A stretch of 64,000 nucleotides of DNA from Paraspadella gotoi (lineage: Eukaryota > Chaetognatha). The stretch's first letter is position 1, and every line of letters starts with the position of its first letter. A model generated the notes under the pieces. The model worked only from the letters and a program-made list of their open reading frames with translations. It had not been told where the DNA came from and ran no database searches. A program made the position numbers and the translations under genes. Of this stretch, positions 1-12,544 are shown piece by piece. The stretch is from assembly GCA_051294375.1 (NCBI GenBank), contig CM119269.1:9794782-9858781 (forward strand), given 5' to 3'.

Positions 1-50
1 CGAGGACGACGACAATGACGACGATATTTACTATGTCGACGATTCTGACG

Positions 51-716
51 ATTAAGATTTGTGATTGCCAAGAATTGATTCTATTGATTGACGGATTAAG
101 ATTTGTGATTGCCAAGAATTGATTCTTGATTGACGATTAAGATTTGTGATTGCCAAGAATTGATTCTTTGATTGACGATTAAGTTTGTGATTGCCAAGAA
201 TTGATTCTTTGATTGACGATTAAGATTTGTGATTGTCAAGAATTGATTCTTTGATTGACGATTAAGATTTGTGATTGTCAAGAATTGATTCTTTGATTGA
301 CGATTAAGATTTGTGATTGCCAAGAATTGATTCCTTGATTGACGATTAAGATTTGTGATTGCCAAGAATTGATTCTTTGATTGACGATTAAGATTTGTGA
401 TTGCCAAGAATTGATTCTTTGATTGACGATTAAGATTTGTGATTGCCAAGAATTGATTCTTTGATTGACGATTAAGATTTGTGATTGCCAAGATTTGATT
501 CTTTGATTGACGATTAAGATTTGTGATTGCCAAAGATTGATTCTTTGATTGACGATTAAGATTTGTGATTGCCAAAATTGATTCTTTGATGACGATTAGA
601 TTTGTGATTGCCAAGAATTGATTCTTTGATTGACGATTAAGATTTGTGATTGCCAAGAATTGATCTTTGATTGACGATTAAGATTTGTGATTGCCAAGAT
701 TTGATTCTTTGATTGA
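51..716. repeat. 42-bp minisatellite array, about 15-16 units
   Basis: A head-to-tail array whose unit is 42 bp and reads like GATTAAGATTTGTGATTGCC followed by AAGAATTGATTCTTTGATTG and AC. Units differ by single substitutions or one-base gaps (for example 'gattgtcaag' for 'gattgccaag'). Because 42 is a multiple of three, the minus strand stays open and gives a 14-residue repeat (AITNLNRQSKNQFL). I see no start context, splice sites or non-repeat coding flank, so I regard this as an open frame forced by the unit length, not a gene. Confidence 0.93.
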
Positions 717-879
717 AAATTACCCAAGAGCAGATGTGAATATTTTTCTATCGAGAGATTACATGGGGTTGTTTTTCGCTTTTATTTTTATAATGAATAC
801 TAAAGTAGATACAATGTCGTAATACAGCAAATACGGTAAATAACGTCAGCAATCAATAATATCAATTGGTTCTGATCGC

Positions 880-1345
880 ATTATTTCTATCCTTTTTCCT
901 TGTATTCCTCCTCTCTTCCTTCTTTCCTCTTCCTTCCCTTCCTCTTCTCTTTTTCTTTCATTTTTCCATTCCTCTTTCTCCTATTCCTCGTTTTTATTTT
1001 CTTCTATCCTTCTATTCTCTTCCTTCTCTTCCTCTTCTCTATTTTCTTCCACCCTCCTTTTCTCTTTCTTCTCTTCTTCTTCTTATCTATTTTCTTCAAT
1101 CCTCCTTTCCTCTTCCTTACTTTCCTCTTCTTTTTTCCTTTCTTTCCACTTTTCCTCCTCCTTTTCTTTCTCCCCTCTTTTTATTCCTTCCTCCTTTTCT
1201 CCACATTCTATTCCTCTCCTTTTTTCCCTTCCTTACTCCTTTCCTTTTCCTTCTCTTCCTCTTCTCTAATTTCCTTTTCTTCCTCCCTTTCTTTCTTTTC
1301 CTTCTCTTCCTCTTTTCTTTTCTCCTTATCCTCTCCTCCATACTT
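880..1345. repeat. Pyrimidine-rich low-complexity tract
   Basis: Almost pure C/T on the plus strand (runs of cttcctcttc and ttttcc). The part from 1208 upward is also the continuation of an open minus-strand frame, where it encodes a Lys/Glu/Arg-rich tail. The part below 1208 is non-coding in that frame. No unit repeats exactly. Confidence 0.8.
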
Positions 1346-2264
1346 CGCCCCGACTCTAAAATTTCGCCTCCAAATTTCCGCCAATCGATGTCGAAATTTC
1401 GCCGCCAAAGCGACGCCGCCGATCAGCGCTGCAGAGGCCGACAGCGCCGCTGCGGTATCTCCGCTGGATCCTGCGCCGCGGGACGACGGCTGCGGTGCGG
1501 CTACATTTGGAGATGAAGCAGCCGCCGCTGCCGACGCTGCCGACGCTGCCGCCGCCCCTGACGCTGAAATTTCTGATTCGGATGTCGAGTTCAATGCAGG
1601 CGTCGAATTGTCTTTGCCTCTTGGTTTTGCGTTAAGGTCCTTCAACGTTGTGTTTGCTTCTAAAGTTTTGTCTATTTCTTGTTCTGTTTTGGTCGGAGAA
1701 ATAGTTGCCATTCCCGTCGTTGCCATTTCCGGCGACGATGCCACTTTCTGCGCCGCTACCATTCCCATCGAAGCCATATCTGGCGACGTTACCACTTCCT
1801 CCGGCGTTGTTGCCACTTTCCTCTTCGTCTCAACTATCGTCGTTGCCTTTTCTTCCGTCATTGTCGCTCTCGTCGTCGTTGCCACTTCCACCGAGGTTGC
1901 CACTCCATCCTTCCCTTCTTCCTCTCTGGCCACATCAACGATTATTTCCCCGAAATTCGGCGTCACTCCGAGCATCGCGTAGTCTTGGTGGTCGACGTCG
2001 CATCGAAGGACGTTTCGCCCGGGCTTCAATTTCGGCGTCGTCGCCGTCGTCGTCGCCTCGAACGTCTCTTCTCCGAGATCTGGACGTTTACGGAGATCGG
2101 GTGCCACCTCTGACCCGAATGGGACGCCGTCATGGGTCAGAATGAAACGCGAGGCCGGGCGGGAAGTGACGCTGCAAGAGATGGTGGCGTTGGTGGCGTT
2201 AGTGGCGTTGCCGAATACAATCGACGCTGTTGGGGAAGTTCCGTCGGAAAGAGAGACGTTAAAG
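1208..2264 (-). CDS. Last exon of MAM/LDLa membrane protein gene 1: Ig-like region, transmembrane segment, charged tail
   Basis: The exon opens after a pyrimidine-rich acceptor (ccttag, exon from 2264) in the frame FNVSLSDGTSPT. Next come an Asn-glycosylation-rich stretch (NATNATNAT) and a possible Ig-like fold with two cysteines about 58 residues apart (TISCSVTS ... NVLRCDVDH) ending FGEIIVDV. A long Thr/Ala/Glu/Ser stalk follows, then a hydrophobic span (AAALSASAALIGGVALAA) and a basic stop-transfer stretch (KFRHRLAEIWRR). This is the pattern of a type I membrane protein with the tail in the cytoplasm. The tail runs into a Lys/Glu-rich low-complexity tract and stops at 1208. The Ig assignment is tentative, since there is no core Trp. 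I infer that it belongs to the MAM/LDLa gene upstream at 10.5-16.4 kb, because it is the next minus-strand exon-like reading. The link across an 8.2-kb intron is not proven by phase. Confidence 0.6.
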
Positions 2265-3200
2265 CTAAGGAAGAAACGATAGGAGGGGACAAAAATTATG
2301 ACGCTTAAAGCGAATAAACGTATTAATTAATTCATTAATCATTCATTAGTTCATTGATACATTGATTTATTAATTCATTTATCATCCATCCGTCAAAACG
2401 TCAATCAATCGGTCCAAACACCCATTTTTCCTTACATCTAAGTATCAGAGAGAGATTAATCAGTCCAATTAATCAATCAATACATAATTCATCTACAACA
2501 AACTAAATGAATTAATTGCTTAATTATATATTTAACTTGAATTAATTATTAATTAATTAGATGTACCGTTATCAGATTGTGGTGCAGATCTCCCGACATT
2601 CGTTCTGCTCAAACTGTTTTATGTTAGCAACGTGTTATGATCTGTTAAGATCAAAAAATTGAAAAGTCAGAAAACAATTACCAAGATTATCAATGTATTA
2701 TTTAATTACTTCTAATTATTGTAGGCAGATCTGAAAATTGTTTTGCTCAAACTGTTTTTATGGCAAAATTGAAAAAACTTAAATTATATTCTTTTTTCGA
2801 AACGCTTTCATTCTTTCATTCTCCTCATCATTAGTCCTATTTATTATTCATTGATACAATAGGGACCATGTATAAAAACAGTTTCAGTTGTTTCACAATA
2901 AGGCAACTCGTTAAAAACAACTTAATAAAACATCTTAAAAGCAACGTGAAAATGTTCAACATTGCGGCTTTGCACTTTCCTCATTTCAAATATTAAATAT
3001 AAGCCAGATATTCGCTTTCTTCTTTTGTATCACTCGTCGGTGTTGCACGTTCGCGTCACGAAATCGGGAAACTTGGGCACTCGGATGTCAAAATCTCTGC
3101 CTTCGAGACGTAGAATTTTTTGTTTCCCAAAAAAATTAAAAAGCGAACCTACAGCTTTATATAAATTTAATTTTGTACTAATTTTTTTTGAAACATCATT

Positions 3201-3268
3201 TGGCCGAGTGCTTAGGGCGAGCCGGATTCACGGTAGCGAAAGGTTTCGCGTGTTCAAATCTGGCTGAA
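3201..3268 (+). pseudogene. tRNA-like fossil (class II, Ser/Leu-like)
   Basis: The tract has a box A-like D-arm (TGGCCGAGTGCTTAGGGCG), a weak 4-bp anticodon stem with a 6-nt loop, a clear long variable arm (GCGAAA...TTTCGC) and a box B-like element (GTTCAAATC). That order is the layout of a class II tRNA such as tRNA-Ser. No 7-bp acceptor stem closes it and the T stem is poor. It looks like a decayed tRNA gene or a tRNA-derived SINE head, not a working tRNA. Confidence 0.45.
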
Positions 3269-5299
3269 CTTCTTTTACAATAAGTTTGAATGTCCGCAAA
3301 AGTGGTCCGTAGAGCAATGGCTTACCCGAAAGGGGAAGTTAGCCTATTGAGTACTCGATAACAAGACAGAAAATCTCTTTTTGAAAATTATACATTTGTA
3401 CTCGAGTTACAGAGCTTGCCAGTCTCAGAAAATTCTAGACGGATGCTACTGTACTCTTTCTTTCAAAAGTATTTAAAAAAATGACAACTGTTTTTATAAC
3501 TACGCCCAATAACAATCTTGTTAATAAAAAATTCGGCAAAAGGGAGTACATGCACTTATTTCTATTGTATTACTCAGATACTTAAAGTTCCATAAATATA
3601 TAACTTAGATAGAATAATATTGTTTGTCATTTAGTAGACATTATCACTTTCATATGTATCCACAACATCGCTAATACAGTTGATTATATGATTATTAAAT
3701 ATGTCCATAAAAGAACCTAATTAAGAGAAAGATTGAATTTTTATCAAATTGGTTGAAAAAGTTTGTCCGACCTACGCTCATTGAGAATAAAGGTTTTTGC
3801 ATCGAAAATCAAAATATCCAAAAAATAAAAATAGGCCCTAGAAAAGATCGAAGGCCAGAGGCTGATTTTTTTAGAATTGCAAAATTGTTTCCTATAACTC
3901 GAAATCCATTATTCCATCAAGTTTAAATATTTTTTTCATAAAATATCAATCAATTTATTTTTTATTTAATTAAAATGTTTTATGATGTTGGTTATTTGTT
4001 TGAAAGAATTGAACAAAAGTCGCAAAAATATAGTAATTATAAAGAGTTTTTTGAAACTATCCTTTAAATATTAGAATAATTAGACACATAGGGAAGTAAG
4101 CAGAGAAAAATCTTCCCATCCATAAAAAAATTGTTAAAATTGTAATTGTCATATTGTTATTTAGATTAATTGACTAATTACATACGAATGAATTCATATA
4201 CAATGAAAAATGATGGTCTCAAATTGAAATAATTCCTCTTGATCTCGGTTAATATTTAGTTATCGTTAAAAGTTTGTGTTTGTAATGAATGATTCAATCA
4301 TTCTTTTTGCATTTATTAAAAGCAATGTCACATTTGGTAAAGCGTTCGACTCATAATGCTTCATCTTTTTTACTATTTTTGATCTAGTTAGCTTTTTTGT
4401 TGATGGGCAAGGGTATGGTCAGACACAGTAAATGTTCAGTATATATATCGCACATATTACAAAAGTTAATCAATTAATTTGGCTTAGAAACATTTTAAAG
4501 GGACAAAATCAGCACGTGACCGTTTCGCCACGTTATTTTTCATCATTGTGTCTTACAAAACTTTAATTCCGCTGAGTTAATTTTTTTTTTCTTAAACGAA
4601 CAAAAGGAATCCATAACTTTCTATTATTTTTATAAATTTCTGGGGAAAAAACATATAATGAATTACATTAACATTGGGATATTATGAAAGTAATATGTCT
4701 TGTGAAGCCTGTGAGAGTTAAATAATTAAAAAATTCGCCCTAATTTATTATTGAAAAATGACAGTAAAGTGAACAATTGACTGTCTTTCCGGCTCATTTC
4801 AGTAAAACATCCCTGTTGTCTAGCATAAAATAATGTTTACTTTTTGCTGGTGGAAAAGAAAGATAAATACTTAGGCTGTGATGGGGTGAATAATATTTTG
4901 TAGAATTTTGTAAACATGCTTTAATATCAAGACAAGCAAATATTTAAGTTAAATAAAAATTTTTTATATATTTCTTATCCAAAAAACTTTAAAGTTTTAC
5001 TAGAGTACAATTTAGCCTTTTTCCTTTCAGAATCACTAAAAAGAATTTAATTTTCATTTATTTTTATGGGGTTTCATTAAGTTTTAAAATGCATTATAAT
5101 TTTGATTAGTTTGACACTCACCTGTAAAGAGGTTTCAGCAAAAAATAATTCTAATATTGTAATCTTGTATTGCCCAATGATTATGGCTTCATTTTGGTAC
5201 TATTGCCATCCCTGTTCTTTGTTCCTTCAAAAAGATATCAGGAAAAAATCATTTTTTCTCTTCAACCTTCCTTTTAATTTCTATTAAATAAAAATTTCA

Positions 5300-5740
5300 T
5301 GTTGTCAAAACCAGACCAATGGACTTGACCACGTTGGTTTACTATGAAGAGTTTGGTCAATAATGAAAAGAAAAATTTGGCAAGCCCTTGAGACAAGAGG
5401 CTTTCTAAATCTCATAATTCGAAGTAATATTTATAATGTTAACATACCCTAGCCCCGTTAACAATTTTCGAAAATCAAAATTTCCCGTTCATTTCTATAG
5501 TAAAAACAAAGGCTTGAAAATTCTCCGGAGATGACTAGTGCATTTCCCCTGGCTTGTTTGATATTCAAATCCTTTATCAAATGCCATAAGACGAATTTGG
5601 CTGCTCTTAAGATATAATGCTATCGGAATCGTGTGTTTTTACAACTGTTTTTTATCCGAATTTCTGGCAATCTCGTTTGCAATTTGGGTAGTCAGATTTT
5701 AACGGAAAATCTCTATTAAAAAAATGTTGAATTTTTTTTA
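5300..5740 (+). repeat. Dispersed repeat, copy 1 (related to 22130-22510)
   Basis: Blocks recur in the same order and orientation at 22.13-22.51 kb: 'gcccttgagac...aattcgaagt', then 'atcggaatcgtgtg', then 'ggtagtcagatttaacg...aaatctc'. Spacing differs and many bases have changed, as expected for two old copies of one interspersed element. No coding capacity or terminal repeats could be made out. Confidence 0.55.
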
Positions 5741-5987
5741 AAGGAAGATACTCGTCTAGAATATTGGAAAGAAGACTGGAACAAAACCGATGAAAATTTG
5801 AACACCACCAAAAAACCTATATTATAATGGAGATAAAACGTAACGAGATACGGTGACTACATCTGTTTTTGTAGATAATATTGAAAAAAAATAGCCGTGA
5901 AGTTAAAAGAGTCGCTCTCGCCCATCATATTTTAGGTAAGGGGAAGGCTTATTAATGGATGAATGGTTTGTATGTAAAGGAAGGACA

Positions 5988-6413
5988 NNNNNNNNNNNNN
6001 NNNNNNNNNNNNNNNNNNNNNNNNNNNNNNNNNNNNNNNNNNNNNNNNNNNNNNNNNNNNNNNNNNNNNNNNNNNNNNNNNNNNNNNATATTCGGATAGC
6101 TTAACCAGAGTAATTCTTGAAAACTTCAGAGGTTCTTCTTATAAAATCTTAATATTTCCAAAAAGGACAAAAATGTAAAANNNNNNNNNNNNNNNNNNNN
6201 NNNNNNNNNNNNNNNNNNNNNNNNNNNNNNNNNNNNNNNNNNNNNNNNNNNNNNNNNNNNNNNNNNNNNNNNNNNNNNNNNNNNNNNNNNNNNNNNNNNN
6301 NNNNNNNNNNNNNNNNNNNNNNNNNNNNNNNNNNNNNNNNNNNNNNNNNNNNNNNNNNNNNNNNNNNNNNNNNNNNNNNNNNNNNNNNNNNNNNNNNNNN
6401 NNNNNNNNNNNNN
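5988..6413. other. Two assembly gaps (5988-6087 and 6181-6413)
   Basis: N runs of 100 and 233 bases. The 93 bases between them are AT-rich and unremarkable. The long minus-strand open frame across this area is created by the Ns and is not a gene. Confidence 0.97.
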
Positions 6414-6616
6414 TATGGTTTTTTTTGGCATTTTCCTTCTTTTAAAGAAAACAGTTGATGTCAAATTTCTAAACAATATTTTTACAACTGTGTTTCCTCC
6501 ATCGTTCAAAATTTCAAATTATCGTCGTTGTTTCTGTCGATCTTCATCCCGACTGATGAGACACACCCAGCAAGCCAAAATTTTTTTATTGTAAAAGTAG
6601 TGTAGGGAAAGATAAC

Positions 6617-6715
6617 ACTAATTCCTAACCCTAATCCCTAACCCTAATCTCTAACCCTAATCCATAACCCTAATCTCTATCCCCTAATCTGACCTCATCC
6701 CTAACCGAAACCCTA
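6617..6715 (+). repeat. Degenerate telomere-like CCCTAA repeat tract
   Basis: About eight imperfect units built on 'aaccctaatc' (cctaaccctaatccctaacc and similar). The motif resembles the TTAGGG/CCCTAA repeat, but the units vary between 6 and 13 bases. It is an interstitial, decayed tract, not a chromosome end. Weaker versions occur at 17450-17560 and 51285-51340, with the inverted copy of the latter at 62060-62130. Confidence 0.7.
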
Positions 6716-8670
6716 AACAAATAATCCTCGTTTTTGTCGATCCCGATGCTGACTCTGAGTCTTCCAGCCATGAAGAAAATTTAGCTTTCTTAACCACTTC
6801 AAAATCGCAGTTAAAAAAATAATTTACTTAGTAAATGGTTCTTATCGAAGTGTTAAAAAAAAATTAATTTGAAAATCATTTTGGCTTTACTCATTTTGCG
6901 GATCGTTGCGGATGAAATCCCGCAACACATTTCAAGTCATCGTTATTAAATATCTTTATCATTATATTAATTTTAGAAATCGGTATTAGTGGATTCCCTT
7001 CATGGTCATTCCCTATATAATTTTAACGCTAGTTTTCAAAAACTCAGAATACCAGTTAAAACATTTTTGTAGGAAACAAATTGTATTTAAATATCCTATG
7101 CTAAGGTATGCCGTAGTCTGTTTTTAAGTATAGATTTTAAATAAAATAAATAAAGTAAATTCATCACTAAAGTTCCTGGGAAATTAAGCTCTCGAACCAA
7201 ATGTGAGGTCTGTACAATTACGATGAACAAAGGCCTTATATCTCCTAAAGAAAATGATTTTGACAACTGATATTGCTTGCAGAGCGGTTCGATGATATAT
7301 CCCTAAATAATTATAAAAGCATATTATATTTTTTTTGAGATTCGAACTAACTCCTTATTTCCTGACTAAATAAAATAAAAATTATTTCTGATGATCAGTT
7401 GGCGCGGGCTTAATTCAAAGCGTTCTCGAATAATATGCAAAATTTAAAAAAAAAACAGTCCCAAATAAAAACTTATTAAAAACAAAAATCGTCGCACAGT
7501 GTCCTTGTGGAGTCCCAAATGCTAAAAAAATATTTTTTTAAATTTTTTATATTTTGATTATTATAATATCCCATACACCCTTATATATAAAAATATTCCT
7601 ATTATTAAAAGTATATTTATAGTGTTAAGAATAAATTTTTTCTATTCAATCCGAGAAAGGTAATACTATATATCTAAAAAGATGTATATTTATTTTGTAT
7701 TAAAAATTATTTTATAATTAAAATTAGCTATATTTTTTTAAACTGCCCGATACATTTTTTTTTATGTATTGATATAATTAAAAAGAATAAGATTTAAAAA
7801 TAAAATTTTAATTTTTAATAAAATATAAATAATTATATTAATATAATAAATCAAAATAATTTTATTTTAGTATTTTAATAGTAAAATAATAATAATAATA
7901 ATAATAATTAATAATAAAAAATAATAATAATAAATAAAATATAAATATTCATTTTTTAATTATATATTTTTTAGATTAAATTATTTTTATTTATTATTAT
8001 TTATATATTATAATTATATATTTTATTAATATTATATAATCTGATAATAATATATATTTATCTATAAAAAATAATTTTATTTATTTATTTTAAAATTATA
8101 CAAAATTATTTTTAAATTATTTTAATATTCAAATAAATTTTAAAAAAATTATTTTTTATAGTTAATAAATAATAAAAAAATTATTTTTTAACTGAGCGGA
8201 TTTTTCTAAAAAATTCAGGCCTAGGATCGCCACTGTGCGCCGGTTCTAAAGCTTAGTACTACGCATAGTACTAATCTTTGTTGGATCAAAACGAGCTCGA
8301 TTTTAACCGAAAGTTGATCGGTTTAAAGAGCGATTTTTGCGATTGCGCCTTTTATTGGCGATTACTTTTGAACAGATTGTCGGATTAAGATGAAATTATG
8401 CATGTAGATAATGTTTGCAATTGTTTATCGAACGCTACCAAATTTGATATAAAACAATGAGTTGTTTAGAAACGATGCTCATCCCCATATAACAACCGTC
8501 AACCTCTTGAAAGTAGGAAAAGTGGCAAGAATCAGGGCTTTTCCACTGGGCGCGGTTGTAAAAGCTTGCACAGCCTTCTGTGGATGTTTGCAAAAGGTTA
8601 ATGCTGCTGAGAGTAGATTTTTTGAATAGATTGTATTGTTTATTTTTATTTTATATTTGTACCAATTTTT
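6716..8670. repeat. AT-rich DNA, extreme at 7540-8200
   Basis: From 7540 to 8200 the sequence is almost only A and T, with (AAT)n-type runs around 7880-7935 and long A/T homopolymers. The flanks are ordinary AT-rich sequence. No exon, tRNA or terminal repeat was found. The stretch 8220-8600 is more balanced (cactgtgcgccggttc...) but has no open reading of note. Confidence 0.75.
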
Positions 8671-8678
8671 ATTATATT

Positions 8679-9436
8679 AAGTGAAAAGTTTGATTTTTTT
8701 TCAACAACAAATTTTTTATTTTTAATAAAAAACGGACATGTTTCAGCTTTAATTTCAGGCCCTCATCAACGTTTCACAATTTGTAAAATTATTTTGTCAA
8801 AATTTTGTGCAAAAGTAGAGGGAGAGAGAGTTAGTAAGAGGTTTTCCAACACAGAGTTGAGAAAAGTTTAGTGGCCTGAGGTGATGAGAGGCTGATGGTA
8901 AGGACAGATATAGTAAATTTTAAAAAGAAGTGAAAAATGGTCAGAGAGAGAGAAGGTTAGTAACTGATAAGGGGGGCCAGCTTATTTTAAGCTCTATCTT
9001 GTTTTTTAAACTTTCCCTTTTTCATGCACTTAGCTATCCCTCTCTAATATGTTTTTCAAATTTTATTTTCTATTATCTCTTATTTATGAGTAGTTAATTG
9101 TTGACAATTAATTATTTATTCAGTCTAAGAATTGTAAATATATTAGTTATCAACCTTCTCTCTCTGCATATCTTTCTCTCTCTATATCTCTCTCTCTGAC
9201 CATTTTTCGTTTCTTTTCAAAGCTTATTCTATCTGTCCCTACCTTCAGCCTGTTCTCTCCTCTGACCACTATTATTTCTCAACTCTGTATTAAAAAAACT
9301 CTCTCTCTCCCTCTTCTTTTGCACAATTTGGCAAAATAATTTCAGAACGCTGAGGAAGATTTGAAATTAAAGCTGAAACATGTCTGTTTTCTTTTAAAAA
9401 TTTGTTTTTGAAACACAATCAAGCTTTTTCACTTAA
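8679..9436. mobile_element. Foldback (long inverted-repeat) MITE-like element
   Basis: The two halves are imperfect reverse complements over roughly 250-300 bp each. The left arm starts 'aagtgaaaagtttgatt' and runs through 'acatgtttcagctttaattt', 'tgtgcaaaagtagaggg' and 'gaaaaatggtcagagagag'. The right arm carries their complements in reverse order (ctctctgaccatttttcg, cttcttttgcacaa, aaattaaagctgaaacatgt, aatcaagctttttcactt). There is no open reading frame. This is the structure of a non-autonomous foldback or MITE element. A target duplication was not resolved. Confidence 0.72.
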
Positions 9437-10507
9437 TTTTACTACACAACGAAACAAAAGGATTATCACAATATTATATTATAACATTAACGCATTAAAA
9501 TATTTGTTTTAATATTTTTCAAAAAAAGCTGAACCTGCCTTTTTTTTTATTCTGACTAAATTTGCAAAAAGCATAATTGAGTTTCTTGATTGAAATAAAT
9601 ATTCAAATCTATAGTAAACAAGACTTATCCTCTGATTAATATAAAAACACTTTAATTTTGATGAATCAATAATGTGAGTCAGTGGGGAAAAAAGTCTTAA
9701 CTCGAATTAATAATTTTTTTATATGTTTATCGTATTTTTGCTTTTTCTTTTGCTCACCATGCCTCTCACTTATTGTAAAATGCTTCAGTTTGATTTGTAG
9801 AGCTAGATAATATATTCATACAAAATTTCATTGAAATTAATTAAGTACTTGGGTCAAAACTGATTCTTTTTTAAAAATGTGTATTTTTTATTATTAAGCC
9901 TTTTAAAATTATACCCTTTTGACCTCATTTATAAACAAAAACAAAATAATTAGGTAATAGAGTTATAATTATATTTATTTTGATTTAAAAATACAAATGT
10001 GCTGGCTAAATAACTGTTTTTTGTTAAAATTCTCGATCTGTTTTAAACCGGAAGTGGTTTGCGCAAAAAGTGGCGCTGAAAATCCATAAAGAGCAACCGG
10101 TAAATTTTTTTATGGTGATATTCGTTTTCTCCACTAAATTTGGCATAAGAAACTTTGCAAGAACCTAGAACTTTTAAAAATGTTTGATATTTCTGGGAGA
10201 ACTGTATTCCCTTACCTTTGGCTCCATACCCTAACCATAATTCTTAACCAAATTCATAATTCTTAACCCCACACAAAATTTTTAAACTCAAAAACTTAAT
10301 TTCGGCTGTATTGGGACGAATTTGGAAAAGAAGGCCAGTTTCTTTAATACAATAAATATTTTTAGCTAAACTCTACATCCGACTTAGACACTTTTCCGTA
10401 TACTAGTGTACTAGTAAAGTAATTCTGAATAATAAAAAATATCTAACATAACGCGTAATATTGCCATTCGTTGTTCGCTTTTAAATTTTAAAAAGTAGAA
10501 ACCTAAC

Positions 10508-10668
10508 TGACATTTTCAATATCGATGCCCACGATTAACCTCCCTTGTTCGCCGCTGCCATGAAAGTTCCAATAAGCTTCTTTAGTGTTTTCTGAAATGT
10601 TGCACGAGATTTGCATCGTGCCATTGAGAGGCGCGTATTCGGTGGGAATACGGTTTGACGAGATAAAT

Positions 10669-10734
<66 letters not shown>

Positions 10735-12525
10735 AAGAAAGTCACGTTTCTTCTTGTGACGTTCACTCAAAAAGTCACAAGTTGCGATTTAATGTCAAGA
10801 TCGCGACTCACGAGACAAGAGTGAATGTTTTGCCCCCATTGGTCACGGACGAGTTGCGTCCGGGGAATCAGCGGAATTTTAAATAAAATAACTGGATAAA
10901 CACATTAAAATATAAATATAAATAAATATCTATATAAAAACAAAAAATAAGCTGAGTCTTAACTACAACCAGTTATGCCCCTCCAATATTTTTACATAAT
11001 CCTTTATCAGATTTTAGGCTTAATTTTTACCTGATGAATAATTACGCAGAAGAAAACAAAAAACAATCGCGGGGTAATTTCGAGTGACATCATGATGCGG
11101 TTTTGTGAAAGTGACGTAGTAAAAAGTTGTGTTATGTTCAATGCTGATTAACTTTCACGATTTAAAAGGTAAAAATCGCTGTGGTAAATTCGCTGTGGTA
11201 AAAATTGCTGTGTATGACTAAAAACCTGAGCTTCGAAAATAATGACGAAAAAAAACCCGAAAACCCGACGAGCGAAAAGTGTTTTTTAGCGAATTTAACT
11301 ACCATTTGTTTTGTTTTTTAATTTTCGAAAGAAAAATCGTAAAAACGTCAAAAGTTTTGAAAAAAAGCGTAAATTAAAAAGGTCTTTACGATAACAGTCA
11401 CGACGAGAGTTGTTGATGGATGCAACAATACCAATTTATCAACAGTAGAATACGAAGTATTTTAGCAATAGTCAACGTCAGTGGGTTTTTTATTGCCTTT
11501 CGCAATCGTCTTCAAAGGCTAATGAGATCAATCCGAGCTTTAAACCTAACAACTCTCCCGATTAAAGTATATATGTACGCCCAACTTTTGTCTACATTAT
11601 AATTCGAGATTGTAGAGATGTCGAGGACGCATATCAACGCAATATTTTTATGTTTCTTTTCCGAGAAGTAAATTAAAAGTTCCAAAAAGGCTTCGAGTAG
11701 CGTTGTTAGCGTTGCTAAGCGACGGCACGTATTAATGTTTATTGCTTAATTGCTTATTTCAACCTCGTCACTTAAGGAGGATATATACTATATAATGAAT
11801 TTAAATTTTTATTTTGTTTTTCGTTCAGTGTTGAGTTTTAAACAATATTTTTTGTGAATCGAGAAAAGAAATTGAAAATAAAGAAAAGAAAATGAGAAAA
11901 GTCAGAGGCGTAAATATTTTTTTTTAAAATCAAAAGAAATTAATAGAAAAAAAATCAGTAATAAAGTAAAGAATAAAATTAAGTAATAAATGTCGGGAAG
12001 AAACTTTTGCGGATTAGTATTACTTTGTATTAGTATTACTTTTATTATTAGTATTACTTTGGTACGCAGGATTCTCCCCCTAACATAAACATTAGCAAAG
12101 TTAACTAACACTAATACTATTCTTTATCTACAAAGGTTTATCACATTTCCTAACAACCTCTGCCCCGAAATCCCAGCCTAAGATTCAGGAGTTGTAGCCG
12201 ACGATGTCTCGTCTCCTTCGCCCTTCAAAATCTCCGAAACTGACACCTTCGCTCTTAACTCACTTTCGCCCTTAAATGCCCGACTCAACCTCTGTCCTTA
12301 GATCCTTTGCCTTCTGAAACCATTTTGCCCTATAACGCCCTCCACCGCCCCACCTCTGCCCGGCTCACCCTTTGCCATTCGCCCCCTTGGTGTGGTCATA
12401 AATGGGTCCAGTCCCGACGGAGAGCGTCTCCCCCGAGGCCCTCGTCCACTTGAGGTTCGCGTTGGGCGATTGAGTCCAGTCGCAGGAGGAGAATTCGAAG
12501 TCGCAGGAAATGTCCGGGGGTTCGT
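10508..12525 (-). CDS. MAM gene 1: third MAM domain (two exons seen)
   Basis: Exon 12369-12525 encodes the start of a MAM domain: acidic lead DEPPDIS, then CDFEFSSCDWTQ and ending IYDHTKGANG. It follows a cccag acceptor and ends at a GTGAGC donor. Its phase fits the next exon, 10508 (or 10512)-10668. That exon has a cag acceptor directly abutting a (CT)n tract and reads NGTMQISCNISENT and EAYWNFHGSG, the cysteine-containing middle of a MAM fold. The final MAM strand block (W...AIDDI) was not found before 2264. So either this MAM is incomplete, or a further exon lies unrecognised in the 8.2-kb intron. Extracellular adhesion-type domain; cysteines at the MAM positions are present. Confidence 0.68.
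10674..10732. repeat. (GA)n microsatellite touching a splice acceptor
   Basis: A pure GA run on plus. On minus it is the (CT)n polypyrimidine tract that ends in cag at the 3' splice site of the MAM exon 10508-10668. Confidence 0.95.
10733..12368. other. Intron of MAM gene 1, nothing recognised
   Basis: AT-rich sequence without a convincing exon. The open readings at 11420-11602 (plus) and 11902-12111 (minus) have no domain motif and no splice context, so I treat them as chance. Confidence 0.55.
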
Positions 12526-12544
12526 CTGGGGGTAGAGATGATGG

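Larger units (their letters stand above)
2265..5987. other. AT-rich intronic or intergenic DNA, no gene seen
   Basis: I see no exon-like reading with splice sites here. Short degenerate (AATT)/(ATTC) tracts occur at 2300-2560. A tRNA-like fossil (about 3200-3268) and a dispersed repeat (about 5300-5740) are listed separately. If the last exon at 1208-2264 belongs to the MAM gene, this is intron. Confidence 0.6.

Noticed and set aside
96-656. 186-codon minus-strand open frame over the minisatellite
   Set aside because: It is an exact consequence of a 42-bp unit without stop codons. No start context, no flanking coding sequence and no splice sites.
866-1982. Long plus-strand Phe/Ser/Leu-rich open frames
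   Set aside because: They are the complement of the Lys/Glu-rich minus exon and pyrimidine tract. The minus reading has an acceptor, Cys pattern, stalk and TM segment.
6126-6509. 127-codon open frame on minus
   Set aside because: More than half of it is N. Assembly gap, not coding.
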